Part shown: piece by piece, positions 55,814 through 64,000 of the stretch
How the letters are laid out: the number at the start of each line of letters is the position of its first letter
Position numbering within the stretch: position 1 is the stretch's first letter
Origin: Mannheimia bovis
GTDB lineage: Bacteria; Pseudomonadota; Gammaproteobacteria; Enterobacterales; Pasteurellaceae
Direction of reading: 5' to 3'
DNA: 64,000 nt
Assembly: GCF_014541205.1 (NCBI RefSeq)
Contig: NZ_CP061280.1
Coordinates: forward strand, 602,798-666,797
Position numbers and translations under genes: made by a program
The notes under the pieces: generated by a model
The model's input: the letters and a program-made list of their open reading frames with translations, nothing else
What the model was told of the DNA's origin: nothing
Databases searched by the model: none

Positions 55814-56749
55814 TTAGGCTTGAACTGCCTCAAGGCTGGCAACATCGTTTACCGCTTGTGCTGATAACTCTTTCACAATACGGCTTGTTAAACCGGTTAA
55901 TACTTTGTTTGGACCGATTTCATAAAGCGTTGTGATGCCATCTTGTGCCATTTTTTCAACAGTTTCTGTCCAACGCACGGGGCTATAAAGCTGACGAACA
56001 AGTGCGTTGCGGATGGTATCTGCATCGCTTTCAACTGCCACATCCACGTTGTTAATAACAGGTACAAGCGGTTGATTTAGCGTGATATTTTGCAATGCTG
56101 CGGCTAATTTTTCCGCCGCTGGTTTCATTAACGCACAGTGTGAAGGCACGCTCACTGCTAATGGTAACGCACGTTTTGCTCCTGCAGCTTTGCATAATTC
56201 ACCTGCTTTTTCTGCTGCCGCTTTTGTACCGGCAATCACCACTTGACCCGGCGAGTTAAAGTTTACCGCTGAAACAATTTCACCTGTTTCAGTTGTGGCT
56301 TGTTCGCACGCCTTAATAATCGCTTCATTGTCTAAACCGATAATCGCATACATTGCCCCGCTGCCTGCCGGCACGGCTTCTTGCATTGCGTTACCACGTA
56401 ATTCAACTAATTTGATGGCATCTTGGAAGTTTAACACGCCGGCACAAACTAGGGCAGAGTATTCTCCCAAGCTATGACCTGCCATTACAGACGGTTTTAA
56501 TTCAGGGTATTTTTCTTGCCATACACGGAAAATCGCCACCGATGCGGCTAATAAAGCAGGTTGAGTGCGTTGAGTTTGCCCTAGCTCTTCGGCAGTACCA
56601 TTTTGAACTAAATCCCATAAATCGTAGCCTAGCACTTCACTGGCTTCAGCGAAGGTCTTTTCAACGATTGCGAATTGTGGAGCAAGATCAGCAAGCATTC
56701 CAACTGCTTGTGAGCCTTGACCTGGGAAAACCATAGCGAATTTTGACAT
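55814..56749 (-). CDS. fabD: Malonyl-CoA:ACP transacylase
   Basis: FabD loads malonate onto ACP. The 311-residue enzyme has the nucleophile motif AGHSLGEYSALVCAG, the start FAMVFPGQGSQAVGMLADL, and the active-site His in SVPSHCALM. fabH usually lies upstream, but here the upstream space holds two palindromic repeats and then queH. So the transcript starts in 56750-56880. Confidence 0.97.
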   Translation of the reverse strand: MSKFAMVFPGQGSQAVGMLADLAPQFAIVEKTFAEASEVLGYDLWDLVQNGTAEELGQTQRTQPALLAASVAIFRVWQEKYPELKPSVMAGHSLGEYSALVCAGVLNFQDAIKLVELRGNAMQEAVPAGSGAMYAIIGLDNEAIIKACEQATTETGEIVSAVNFNSPGQVVIAGTKAAAEKAGELCKAAGAKRALPLAVSVPSHCALMKPAAEKLAAALQNITLNQPLVPVINNVDVAVESDADTIRNALVRQLYSPVRWTETVEKMAQDGITTLYEIGPNKVLTGLTSRIVKELSAQAVNDVASLEAVQA

Positions 56750-56778
56750 TTTTTATTCCTCTTTATAAATTGTAACCT

Positions 56779-56806
56779 GTAGGGGCAAATTGCAATGTGC
56801 CCCTAC
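56779..56806. repeat. 28-bp intergenic palindrome, family A copy 2
   Basis: GTAGGGGCAAATTG followed by CAATGTGCCCCTAC: one mismatch from the perfect copy at 3140-3167. It lies between fabD and queH. Confidence 0.8.
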
Positions 56807-56845
56807 GATGTAATCTTGCAAATTTTTGGTGAAATCTGATCGCTT

Positions 56846-56873
56846 GTAAGGGCGAATTGCCATTCGCCCCTAC
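56846..56873. repeat. 28-bp intergenic palindrome, family A copy 3
   Basis: GTAAGGGCGAATTG followed by CCATTCGCCCCTAC, a variant of the same element (two mismatches in the stem), 39 bp after copy 2 and abutting an uptake core. It lies 7 bp from the end of queH. Confidence 0.75.
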
Positions 56874-56880
56874 GTTTAAA

Positions 56881-57627
56881 TTAATCCGGCGAGTAATAAA
56901 GCTTGCCGATCTCAATTCGCTCACGCCCAGTTTCTAATCGCCATTTGTTGCTATCACGCAGGGAATAAACGCAACCGCAATATTCCTGCTGATAGAAGCG
57001 TTCTCGTTTGCTGATTTCGATCATTCGCTGTGAGCCGCCGCCTTTTCGCCAGTTGTAATCCCAGTAAACCACATCATCAAATTTCGCTGCCGCACGGTGT
57101 CCGCAGTCGTTGATTTGGTTCATATCTTTCCAGCGAGAAATACCTAAGCAACTGGTAAAGACCGGGAAGCCGTTGTTGTGGGCGTATTCTGCCGCTTTTT
57201 CAAAACGCATATCAAAACACATTGTGCAGCGGATGCCACGCTCGGGTTCCCATTCCATCCCTTTGGCTTTTTTAAACCACTCTTTGCGGTCGTTTTCGTA
57301 GTCATCATCCAAATCAATAAACGGGATATTCCACTTTTCAGCAAAACGAATATTTTCTTCCTTGCGGATTAGATACTCTTTGAGTGGGTGGATGTTCGGG
57401 TTATAGAAATAGATCGTAAATTCAATGCCGGAGGCGTGAATTGCTTCCATCACTTCGCCCGAACACGGGGCACAGCAAGAGTGCAACAGCAACTTATTGT
57501 GTCCGTTCGGAAGAGTTAATTTCTCACGCACAAACGGGGCGTTTGGGTCTTTTTTTTGATTTTGAGCTCTGCGTCTAGCACGCACGCTTTCAATGTGTTC
57601 TTGGGGTTGTTGGTTTTGTTCTGTCAT
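56881..57627 (-). CDS. queH: Epoxyqueuosine reductase QueH
   Basis: QueH is the alternative to QueG for the last step of queuosine tRNA modification. The 248-residue protein (DUF208) has [30 protein letters not shown] and the ending [12 protein letters not shown], the paired cysteines for iron-sulfur binding. The start is the ATG ending at 57627 (MTEQNQQP). A GTG 27 bases upstream lies inside a repeat and would add residues coded by it. No strong ribosome site is seen. Confidence 0.92.
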   Translation of the reverse strand: MTEQNQQPQEHIESVRARRRAQNQKKDPNAPFVREKLTLPNGHNKLLLHSCCAPCSGEVMEAIHASGIEFTIYFYNPNIHPLKEYLIRKEENIRFAEKWNIPFIDLDDDYENDRKEWFKKAKGMEWEPERGIRCTMCFDMRFEKAAEYAHNNGFPVFTSCLGISRWKDMNQINDCGHRAAAKFDDVVYWDYNWRKGGGSQRMIEISKRERFYQQEYCGCVYSLRDSNKWRLETGRERIEIGKLYYSPD

Positions 57628-57632
57628 TTTTC

Positions 57633-57701
57633 GTAGGAGCGGGTTCTGTGCCACCCATAAATTATCGTAAATATTAGGGCAGGCACAGAACCCGCCCCTA
57701 C
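57633..57701. repeat. Family B inverted repeat next to queH
   Basis: GTAGGAGCGGGTTCTGTGCC (57633-57652) and GGCACAGAACCCGCCCCTAC (57682-57701) are complementary except for one base. They lie between queH and ispB, in the queH leader. A single arm occurs at 25589-25608. The ends resemble family A (GTAGGGGC). Confidence 0.8.
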
Positions 57702-57732
57702 AAGTGGTTAAATTTATCTGATTTTTTGCAAA

Positions 57733-58728
57733 TTAATAGGATCTATCCACCGACAAATATGCCAATGAAATCAATGCTTGTTTATATTCGCTCTCAGGCA
57801 ATACGGCTAACGCATCAACCGCTTTTTGGGCTTCCTCTCGGGCTTTTTGCATTGCGTAGTCGAGAGATTTGTGTTCCGTCATAATGGCTAAAACGTCTGG
57901 AATTTGCTCCAATTCACCACCGTTTTCAATTGCATTGCGGATCAGCTCCACTTGAGCGGTTTTGCTTGCTTTTTCCGCTGCGTGCATTGCGTGTAAGAGC
58001 GGAAGCGTTGGTTTGCCTTCCACAAAGTCATCGCCCACGTTTTTACCTAAACTCTCGCTTTGGGCGGAGTAGTCTAAAATATCATCAACAAGTTGGAATG
58101 CCGTGCCTAAATAACAACCGTACTCTTTTAAGCCGTTTTCGATTTCTTCGCTTGCTTGTGCGGCAATTGCCACACATTGAGTCGCAGCTTCAAACAAACG
58201 TGCGGTTTTGTTGTAAATCACACGCATATAGTTTGCTTCTGTGGTGTTTGGGTCGTTCACATTCATTAATTGCTGAACTTCACCTTCTGCCAACGCATTG
58301 GTTGCTGAAGACATTACTTTTAACACACGAAGCGAGTCTAAATCCGTCATCATTTGAAAAGAACGAGTGTAGATATAATCGCCCACTAACACGCTTGCTG
58401 CATTGCCAAACACCGCATTTGCAGTATCTCGCCCACGACGTTTGTCTGATTCGTCCACCACATCATCGTGTAATAATGTTGCTGTATGTACAAACTCAAT
58501 AAAGGCTGCCGCTGTAATATGTTTTTTACCTTGATAACCTAACGCACGGGCAGCAAGCACCGAAATTAACGGGCGAATGCGTTTGCCACCGCCTGCGATA
58601 ATGTAATGCCCAAGTTGGTTAATCAATAAGACTTCCGAATTAAGTTGAGCCAAAATTTCTGCGTTTACCGCTTGCATATCTTCATTTGCAAGGGCTTGGA
58701 TTTGTTCGAGAGTTAATTGCGTAGCCAT
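57733..58728 (-). CDS. ispB: Octaprenyl diphosphate synthase
   Basis: IspB makes the C40 side-chain precursor of ubiquinone and menaquinone. The 331-residue protein has GGGKRIRPLISVLAARALG, the first aspartate motif LLHDDVVDESD and the second QLVDDILDYSA. The start is the ATG ending at 58728 (MATQLTLEQ), matching homologues; an in-frame GTG upstream would add 11 residues. Upstream rplU-rpmA, its usual divergent neighbours, are here 3.5 kb away. Confidence 0.95.
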   Translation of the reverse strand: MATQLTLEQIQALANEDMQAVNAEILAQLNSEVLLINQLGHYIIAGGGKRIRPLISVLAARALGYQGKKHITAAAFIEFVHTATLLHDDVVDESDKRRGRDTANAVFGNAASVLVGDYIYTRSFQMMTDLDSLRVLKVMSSATNALAEGEVQQLMNVNDPNTTEANYMRVIYNKTARLFEAATQCVAIAAQASEEIENGLKEYGCYLGTAFQLVDDILDYSAQSESLGKNVGDDFVEGKPTLPLLHAMHAAEKASKTAQVELIRNAIENGGELEQIPDVLAIMTEHKSLDYAMQKAREEAQKAVDALAVLPESEYKQALISLAYLSVDRSY

Positions 58729-58850
58729 TTGTTTCCATTTAAGAGGTAAAACTTGTTCCACATTCTACCCTAAATCAGCCTGTCTTCAAAAAGAATAATT
58801 TTAGAAAGTATTTGCATATCAGGCTAAATTTTCTTAGACTTGAACTAATT

Positions 58851-58924
58851 TTAGTCGGGGTGCTGTTTGCAGCTGAGATAATACCCGTGAACCTGATTCA
58901 GTTAATACTGCCGTAGGAAACTAA
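58851..58924 (+). promoter_or_regulatory. TPP riboswitch
   Basis: The thi-box core is present: CGGGGTGC, CTGAGATAATACCC, GTGAACCTGAT and the CCGTAGGAAACTAA end, with P1 formed by TTAGT (58851-58855) and ACTAA (58920-58924). It precedes thiZ-thiX-tenA-thiY by about 85 bases, so thiamine pyrophosphate should lower expression of the pyrimidine uptake operon. Confidence 0.96.
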
Positions 58925-58926
58925 TT

Positions 58927-58998
58927 ATGCCAAACTCAATCCCTATCTTTATTCTTTCATCTTTTTCCGCCTTTTTTAGCCGTACTCTAAATCGTTGA
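58927..58998 (+). CDS. Possible 23-residue leader peptide
   Basis: An ATG at 58927 follows the riboswitch immediately and opens a 23-codon frame (MPNSIPIFILSSFSAFFSRT...) that ends 12 bases before thiZ, with TGA just before GGAGG. It is short and hydrophobic, rich in Ser and Phe. No ribosome site of its own is visible, since the riboswitch's 3' stem occupies the upstream bases. It may be spurious or a reinitiation leader. Confidence 0.3.
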   Translation: MPNSIPIFILSSFSAFFSRTLNR

Positions 58999-59010
58999 TT
59001 TGGAGGCATT

Positions 59011-59730
59011 ATGCACATTGAAATCCGCAATCTTTGCTTAACATTTGGCGAGCAAGTGCTATTTCAACATTTTAACTTTCAACTTAAAAAAGGAAGTTGG
59101 ACCAGTCTGTTAGGAGCAAGTGGTGTTGGAAAATCAACACTTTTACGCATTATTGCCGGGTTAGAGAATGAGGCGATACAAGCGGGTGAAATCTCTTTTG
59201 CTCCCGACACTCGTATTGCGTGGTTAGCTCAAACCGACTCGCTTTATCCGTGGTTATCAATGATTGACAACGTTCAGTTACAGGCTCATTTAAGTGGTCA
59301 AAAATCAGCAGAAAGTCAAGAAAAAGCGATAAGCCTGCTTGAGCAAGTCGGGCTAGGTGAGCATTTGCATAAGCGTTGTTATCAACTTTCGGGCGGTCAG
59401 CGGCAACGAGTGGCGTTAGCTCGCACGTTAATGCAAGAGGCAAATCTCATTTTAATGGATGAGCCATTCTCCGCCCTTGATGCAGTAACTCGCCATCAAT
59501 TACAAGCCCTTGCCGTTGAGTTTTTGCGAGATAAAACGGTGTTGTTGATTACGCACGATCCGCAAGAAGCAATTCGTGTAAGCGATGAAATTCGCATTTT
59601 ACGTCATCAACCTGCTGAAATTGCTCTAACTATTGCCCTAGAGGGCGGCAGACCACGAGAACTTAACAATCACCGGCAATGGGTATTACAGCAACAATTA
59701 TTTAATGAATTAACCGGCGGAGGAGAATAA
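59011..59730 (+). CDS. thiZ: ThiZ, ABC transporter ATPase for thiamine pyrimidine precursor
   Basis: The 239-residue ATPase has the Walker A GASGVGKST, the signature LSGGQRQRVALART and the Walker B LILMDEPFSALD. It is first of four genes behind the TPP riboswitch. The substrate (formylaminopyrimidine or related HMP precursor) comes from the ThiXYZ family. GGAGG lies upstream of ATG 59011. Confidence 0.9.
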   Translation: MHIEIRNLCLTFGEQVLFQHFNFQLKKGSWTSLLGASGVGKSTLLRIIAGLENEAIQAGEISFAPDTRIAWLAQTDSLYPWLSMIDNVQLQAHLSGQKSAESQEKAISLLEQVGLGEHLHKRCYQLSGGQRQRVALARTLMQEANLILMDEPFSALDAVTRHQLQALAVEFLRDKTVLLITHDPQEAIRVSDEIRILRHQPAEIALTIALEGGRPRELNNHRQWVLQQQLFNELTGGGE

Positions 59731-60494
59731 TGCGTTCCTTTTTGCAAAAAATTTCACTTTTTCGACCGCTTGTGATTGCATTTAGCTTGCTTGCTCTTTG
59801 GCAAGGGGCGGTTAGTTTTGGTGGAATGCCTGCTTATATGTTGCCTTCACCGCTTACGGTTTGGCAAAAGTTAATTGAAAATGCTCCGCTTCTTGCAACT
59901 CACGCTCAAATCACGTTATTGGAAATTGCATTAGGGTTGTTGCTCGGCTTTTTGTTCGGGTTAGGCTCAGCATTGTTACTGACTCGCTATAAGCAGTTGT
60001 CTAAATTCTTATTGCCTTTACTTGTTATTTCTCAAGCTATTCCTGTGTTTGCCATTGCCCCTCTGCTCGTGTTGTGGTTTGGTTATGGGCTTGCTTCCAA
60101 AATTGTGATGACGGTGCTGATTATTTACTTCCCTGTAACTGCTGCCTGTTTTGATGGGTTACGCAATACACCAAAAACTTGGTTGGATTTGGCAAAAACC
60201 TTAGAGATTTCACCTATTGCAATGTTATTTAAAGTTCAGCTCCCTGCTGCTTTGCCATCACTGGCTTCAGGTTTACGTATTGCAGTGTCAGTTGCACCTA
60301 TTGGGGCGATTGTGGGGGAATGGGTAGGTTCATCACAAGGTTTAGGCTACTTAATGCTCCACGCTAACGCTCGTATGCAGACAGACTTGATGTTTGCCGC
60401 TCTTTTTATTTTGCTTGTGATTGCATTATTACTCTACTTTGTTACCGATAAATTACTTAAACGCCTTGTACCTTGGGCTGCACATTTACATTAA
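59730..60494 (+). CDS. thiX: ThiX, permease for thiamine pyrimidine precursor
   Basis: The 254-residue permease has about six membrane helices and the EAA-like loop (LAKTLEISPIAMLFKVQLPA). The start ATG overlaps the thiZ stop (TAATG). The first codons include an uptake-core copy. Confidence 0.9.
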   Translation: MRSFLQKISLFRPLVIAFSLLALWQGAVSFGGMPAYMLPSPLTVWQKLIENAPLLATHAQITLLEIALGLLLGFLFGLGSALLLTRYKQLSKFLLPLLVISQAIPVFAIAPLLVLWFGYGLASKIVMTVLIIYFPVTAACFDGLRNTPKTWLDLAKTLEISPIAMLFKVQLPAALPSLASGLRIAVSVAPIGAIVGEWVGSSQGLGYLMLHANARMQTDLMFAALFILLVIALLLYFVTDKLLKRLVPWAAHLH

Positions 60495-60509
60495 TAAAAA
60501 GGAGAATTT

Positions 60510-61157
60510 ATGTCTATTGTTCAAACATTGACCGAAAAAGCAGGGCAATATTGGCTTGATTATATTGATCACGATTTTGTGAAACAACTTGCTAATGGCA
60601 CGTTACCCAAACACTGTTTTCAACACTATTTAAAGCAAGATTATCGTTTTTTATTTCAATATAGCCGAGCAATTTCAATCGGTATTTTCAAAGCTGAACG
60701 GTTTGAAGATATTCATTTCGCCCAAAAAATGAATGAAGGACTACTGAGCGAAATTCAATTACATATTGATTATTGCAAGCAATGGGGCATTAAAGAGGAA
60801 GAGCTTTTTGCAACGGAAGAATCTCCCGCTTGTGTTGCCTACACTCGTTATGTTTTAGATTGCGGAATGAAAGGTGGATTAGCGGAGCTTTATACCGCAC
60901 TTGCTCCTTGTACGATTGGCTATGCTGAAATTGCTCGCCGCATTGCTCCTTATTCTGTAGCGAATAATCCTTATCAAAGTTGGATTGATACTTACGCATC
61001 AAGTGGGTTTCAGCAAGACAGCCAAGCCTTTGCTGATTATTTGACTAAACTCTATGAACCTTTAAATGAAACACGAAAAGCTGAATTACAACAAATTTTC
61101 AATACCGCCAGCCGTATGGAAGCCGCATTTTGGCAAATGGGGCTGGATTTAAGCTAA
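60510..61157 (+). CDS. tenA: Aminopyrimidine aminohydrolase TenA (thiaminase II)
   Basis: TenA salvages base-degraded thiamine by hydrolysing aminopyrimidine to HMP. The 215-residue helical protein has QDYRFLFQYSRA and the catalytic cysteine region LYTALAPCTIGYAEIA. It lies between thiX and thiY, so imported pyrimidine can be processed at once. Confidence 0.93.
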   Translation: MSIVQTLTEKAGQYWLDYIDHDFVKQLANGTLPKHCFQHYLKQDYRFLFQYSRAISIGIFKAERFEDIHFAQKMNEGLLSEIQLHIDYCKQWGIKEEELFATEESPACVAYTRYVLDCGMKGGLAELYTALAPCTIGYAEIARRIAPYSVANNPYQSWIDTYASSGFQQDSQAFADYLTKLYEPLNETRKAELQQIFNTASRMEAAFWQMGLDLS

Positions 61158-61174
61158 CTAAAAAGGAGACATTT

Positions 61175-62116
61175 ATGAAACTTCATCGTACTTTATTTGC
61201 TATTGCAGCACTGCTTTCAGCAAATAGCCTAATGGCAAAAGAAAAAATCAGCTTAATGTTAGATTGGTTTGTAAATCCTGATCACGCTGCTATTATTGTG
61301 GCACAACAAAAAGGTTATTTTGCCGAACAAGGTTTGGAGGTTGAAATTATTGAACCAGCTGATCCTTCTATGCCACCTAAATTAGTTGCCGCAGGTAAGG
61401 CAGATTTAGCGGTGGATTATCAGCCGCAGCTTCAACAACAAGTGGCACAAGGTTTGCCTCTAAGCCGTATAGGTACATTGGTTGCCACTCCTCTGAATAG
61501 TCTTGTCGTGCTGGATAACGGCAAGATCAATACCATTGCCGATCTGAAAGGTAAGAAGATTGGTTATTCCGTTAGCGGATTTGAAGATGCGTTACTTAAA
61601 GCAATGCTCTCTTCGGTTGATTTGAAAGAAAATGATGTTGAGCTGATTAATGTGAACTGGTCGCTCTCACCATCATTACTTTCGGGGCAAGTTGATGCGG
61701 TAATTGGGGCTTTTCGTAATTTCGAGCTAAATCAACTTGCATTAGAACATCAAAAAGGGAAAGCCTTCTTCCCTGAAGAACACGGTGTACCTGCTTATGA
61801 TGAATTGATTTTAGTTGCTCATAAAGACAAAGCACAAGATGCAAAATTTTCTGCTTTTTTGACCGCTTTAGAGAAAGCTACCATCTACACGCTCAATCAC
61901 CCACAAACTGCGTGGGAAGAGTTTGTCAGTTATAAACCACAAGAGTTAAATAATGAATTAAACCGCCGTGCGTGGGCTGATACTTTACCTCGTCTTGCAC
62001 ATCGCCCTAGAGCATTAGATGCTCATCGTTACACTAGAATGGCAGAATTTTTAAAATCGCAAGGCTTAGTCAAAGAAATGCCAAAACTGGAAGAATATGC
62101 GGTTGAACTAAAATAA
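61175..62116 (+). CDS. thiY: ThiY, substrate-binding protein for thiamine pyrimidine precursor
   Basis: The 313-residue precursor has a Sec signal (MKLHRTLFAIAALLSANSLM) and a mature NMT1/THI5-like binding fold (LMLDWFVNPDHAAIIVAQQK). It is last of the thi operon. AAGGAG is before ATG 61175; an earlier in-frame start lies within tenA. Confidence 0.92.
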   Translation: MKLHRTLFAIAALLSANSLMAKEKISLMLDWFVNPDHAAIIVAQQKGYFAEQGLEVEIIEPADPSMPPKLVAAGKADLAVDYQPQLQQQVAQGLPLSRIGTLVATPLNSLVVLDNGKINTIADLKGKKIGYSVSGFEDALLKAMLSSVDLKENDVELINVNWSLSPSLLSGQVDAVIGAFRNFELNQLALEHQKGKAFFPEEHGVPAYDELILVAHKDKAQDAKFSAFLTALEKATIYTLNHPQTAWEEFVSYKPQELNNELNRRAWADTLPRLAHRPRALDAHRYTRMAEFLKSQGLVKEMPKLEEYAVELK

Positions 62117-62209
62117 CGATCTTTGGGGTTGTGAGATCAGAAAAAAGATCAAAATAGTTAGTCTAAAAAGCGAGATAACAAAATTTTAAAGATTTTATTA
62201 AAATCCTGC

Positions 62210-62238
62210 TTGCTCTTTTGAATGTTTTTCCGTAGAAT
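62210..62238 (+). promoter_or_regulatory. Promoter of rplU-rpmA
   Basis: TTGCTC (62210-62215), a 17-bp spacer, TAGAAT (62233-62238). The leader to rplU is about 60 bases. Confidence 0.6.
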
Positions 62239-62307
62239 TGCAACCCTATTTTTATGAATTAATTAAGTGCCTAAACGCAAAAGCAGATGGCACATAGCGG
62301 AGTAAAT

Positions 62308-62619
62308 ATGTACGCAGTTTTCCAAAGTGGCGGCAAACAACACCGTGTAAGCGAAGGTCAAGTAGTTCGTTTAGAAAAACTTGAAATCGCAACTGGTGAG
62401 AAAGTTGAATTCGATTCAGTTTTAATGGTCGTTAATGGCGAAGATGTTAAAATCGGTGCACCGGTAGTTGCTGGTGCGAAAGTAGTGGCTGAAGTTGTAG
62501 CACAAGGTCGTGGCGAGAAAGTTAAAATCGTTAAATTCCGTCGTCGTAAACACAGCCGTAAACAACAAGGTCATCGTCAGTGGTTCACAGAAGTGAAAAT
62601 CACTGGGATTCAAGCATAA
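62308..62619 (+). CDS. rplU: 50S ribosomal protein L21
   Basis: The 103-residue L21 starts [20 protein letters not shown] and ends KITGIQA, with [19 protein letters not shown] 62308 has CGGAG upstream; the longer in-frame start is in the leader. It is in an operon with rpmA. Confidence 0.98.
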   Translation: MYAVFQSGGKQHRVSEGQVVRLEKLEIATGEKVEFDSVLMVVNGEDVKIGAPVVAGAKVVAEVVAQGRGEKVKIVKFRRRKHSRKQQGHRQWFTEVKITGIQA

Positions 62620-62639
62620 TTTCAGAGGAGATCTAGAAG

Positions 62640-62897
62640 ATGGCAACTAAAAAAGCTGGTGGTTCAACTCGTAACGGTCGTGATTCTGAAGCTAAACGCC
62701 TTGGTGTTAAACGTTTTGGTGGTGAATCTGTATTAGCAGGTAGCATTATCGTTCGTCAGCGTGGTACTAAATTCCACGCAGGTTCAAATGTAGGTATGGG
62801 TAAAGACCACACTTTATTTGCAACTGCAGACGGTAAAGTTAAATTTGAAGTGAAAGGTGAGAAAAGCCGTAAATATGTAAGCATCATTGCTGACTAA
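62640..62897 (+). CDS. rpmA: 50S ribosomal protein L27
   Basis: The 85-residue L27 starts [20 protein letters not shown] and has [17 protein letters not shown]. It follows rplU by 20 bp and is ended by a strong terminator. Confidence 0.98.
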   Translation: MATKKAGGSTRNGRDSEAKRLGVKRFGGESVLAGSIIVRQRGTKFHAGSNVGMGKDHTLFATADGKVKFEVKGEKSRKYVSIIAD

Positions 62898-62918
62898 TCA
62901 TTTCAAAATGAAAATAAG

Positions 62919-62946
62919 AAAACCTCGCTTTAAGCGAGGTTTTTTC
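62919..62946 (+). terminator. Terminator of rplU-rpmA
   Basis: AAAACCTCGCTT and AAGCGAGGTTTT form a 12-bp stem followed by more T. Confidence 0.92.
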
Positions 62947-63011
62947 ATATCTTCAATTGTGTATTTAGAGCAAAACTGCTCTGATATTTATTGATGTGAT
63001 TGTTTGATTAC

Positions 63012-63052
63012 AAGCGGTTGTAAATCCATAAAAATTTACAACCGCTTTTTAT
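63012..63052. terminator. Uptake-sequence hairpin after the HAD gene
   Basis: AAGCGGTTGTAAA and TTTACAACCGCTT are 13-bp complements with a 10-base loop and a T run. It is the best example here of uptake sequences forming a terminator between convergent genes. Confidence 0.85.
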
Positions 63053-63865
63053 TTAAATAATGTGTAGTGTTTCTAATGCGTATAAAATACCATCTTCTTC
63101 AATCGGTTTTGTAATGAAATCAGCCACTGCTTTTAGCTCAGGTTCGCCATTTCCCATTGCGACACCAAATCCAACCGTCGGTAACATTTCCAAATCATTG
63201 ATACCATCGCCAAATGCCATTGAGCTTTCAATATCGATCCCAAATTTTGTCAGCACATCTTGAATACCACGGGCTTTTGAGTTCTCTTTTCTTAGAATAT
63301 CCACCGCATTCGGGTGCCAGCGAGCCTCTTTTAAATCATTTGCAAAAATTCCGCTATTTTCGACCGCTTGTTGTTGCTCTTTGGTATAAAACAGCAGCAT
63401 TTGCACAATATGCTCTTTTTCGTGGTAGTGCGGATCAATCAAATAATTCGGCGTAATCGGTAAAACCGCTTCGTGAACGATAGGATTAGTTTCAGAAACC
63501 GCAATCGTCATCGGTGTTACGAAGGCATAAATAATGCCTAATTCATTAGCTTTGCGAATAATTCGATCGATTTGCTCACGGCTGAGAGAATAATCGCTAA
63601 TGAGTTGATCTTTATAGAAATTATATTGCCCATTAATCGTAACGAATAATTCAAAACCTGTTTCGGGATTTAAATAGGGTTTCAAGGCTGCAGGGAAACA
63701 ACCGTGATTTCTGCCTGTGGCGATAGCAGGAATAATCCCTTTTGCTTTTAGGCGAGGTAAAACTTGCTCGGTAACAGAAGTAGGAATGTAGGCTTTATGC
63801 TTTACATACAAGGTTTCATCAATATCGAAAAAAACAATTTTAATTGGTTTTTGAGGTGTGTTCAT
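63053..63865 (-). CDS. Cof-type HAD-superfamily hydrolase
   Basis: The 270-residue protein has FFDIDETLYVKH (nucleophile Asp), ATGRNHGCFPAALK (motif II Thr), and GDGINDLEMLPTVG (motif IV), with a C2-type cap between. It is a cytoplasmic sugar- or nucleotide-phosphatase of uncertain substrate. It has an uptake core within the cap. Confidence 0.9.
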   Translation of the reverse strand: MNTPQKPIKIVFFDIDETLYVKHKAYIPTSVTEQVLPRLKAKGIIPAIATGRNHGCFPAALKPYLNPETGFELFVTINGQYNFYKDQLISDYSLSREQIDRIIRKANELGIIYAFVTPMTIAVSETNPIVHEAVLPITPNYLIDPHYHEKEHIVQMLLFYTKEQQQAVENSGIFANDLKEARWHPNAVDILRKENSKARGIQDVLTKFGIDIESSMAFGDGINDLEMLPTVGFGVAMGNGEPELKAVADFITKPIEEDGILYALETLHII

Positions 63866-63981
63866 CTGCTTTTCCTTTATGTTGCCAATAGTAAGATTTT
63901 ACTCTTTTTTCGAGAAAGATCACAAAAATAGTCCGAAAAAAGCGACTTAAGTTTGATAATCTGCAAATAAAAGGAGCAGAA

Positions 63982-64000
63982 ATGAATATATTCGGCTTTC
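63982..64000 (+). CDS. Start of an unidentified gene (partial)
   Basis: An ATG at 63982 with AAGGAG seven bases upstream opens MNIFGF before the window ends. The good ribosome site makes it a likely gene start, but six residues cannot identify it. Confidence 0.4.

Noticed and set aside
57627..57654. GTG start of queH at 57654
   Set aside because: The additional residues are encoded by the family B repeat arm, and homologues begin near the ATG at 57627.

Overview
The window is an ordinary chromosomal stretch of a Pasteurellaceae bacterium (Gammaproteobacteria). The evidence is gene content and gene order like that of Haemophilus influenzae (menI-ydiJ-ompA; lon-like-fabA; four pseudopilin genes then recC; crp-yheU-slmA-dut-coaBC-radC-rpmB-rpmG-dat-ddc; napFDAGHBC; thiZ-thiX-tenA-thiY). 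Very many copies of the core ACAAGCGGT/ACCGCTTGT are also present. This is the DNA-uptake signal of the Actinobacillus pleuropneumoniae/Mannheimia/H. ducreyi branch, not the H. influenzae AAGTGCGGT form. The OmpA sequence suggests Mannheimia or a close relative, but the species cannot be fixed from sequence reading alone. No phage, insertion sequence, tRNA, rRNA or CRISPR array was seen.

Layout. 1-5.4 kb: start of accA, plsC-ftsP, tpx, yidC, menI. 5.4-5.7 kb: a small independent transcription unit encoding a 37-residue hydrophobic peptide behind a foldable leader. 5.7-13.2 kb: ydiJ, ompA, matP, a Lon-like protease, fabA behind a FabR-like operator. 13.2-21.9 kb: a competence operon (CRP-S site, comNOPQ, recC) and ptrA. 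21.9-30.3 kb, mostly minus strand: gbpA, birA, murB, crp, yheU, slmA, dut, a DUF1016 nuclease-like gene and an SH3-like gene inserted next to coaBC. 30.4-35.8 kb: radC behind a second CRP-S site, rpmB-rpmG, then the 1,3-diaminopropane pair dat-ddc behind an unusual foldable leader. 35.9-42.4 kb: periplasmic nitrate reductase operon napFDAGHBC behind a perfect FNR box. 42.4-45 kb: cpdA, a divergent PII protein lacking the uridylylated tyrosine, two orphan membrane proteins. 45-53 kb: mutL-miaA-hfq-hflX, proA, yihY-dtd, mutM. 53-58.8 kb: brnQ, fabD-(membrane protein)-fabG, queH, ispB. 58.8-64 kb: TPP riboswitch with thiZ-thiX-tenA-thiY, rplU-rpmA, a HAD phosphatase and the first codons of another gene.

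Functional links. cAMP signalling is represented by crp and cpdA, with two CRP-S (CRP plus Sxy) promoters feeding comNOPQ-recC and radC. Anaerobic respiration is represented by the nap operon. Envelope and fatty-acid functions (fabA, fabD, fabG, plsC, accA) are spread through the window. Intergenic spaces are often filled by inverted pairs of uptake sequences that can act as terminators, and by two families of short GC-rich palindromes.

The main candidates for undescribed biology are the small-peptide unit with alternative leader hairpins at 5442-5697, the repeat-containing dat leader at 32053-32143, the Tyr51-lacking PII protein at 43466-43804, and the two-gene insertion coupled to coaBC at 27725-29117. 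All are inferred from sequence reading without database searches.
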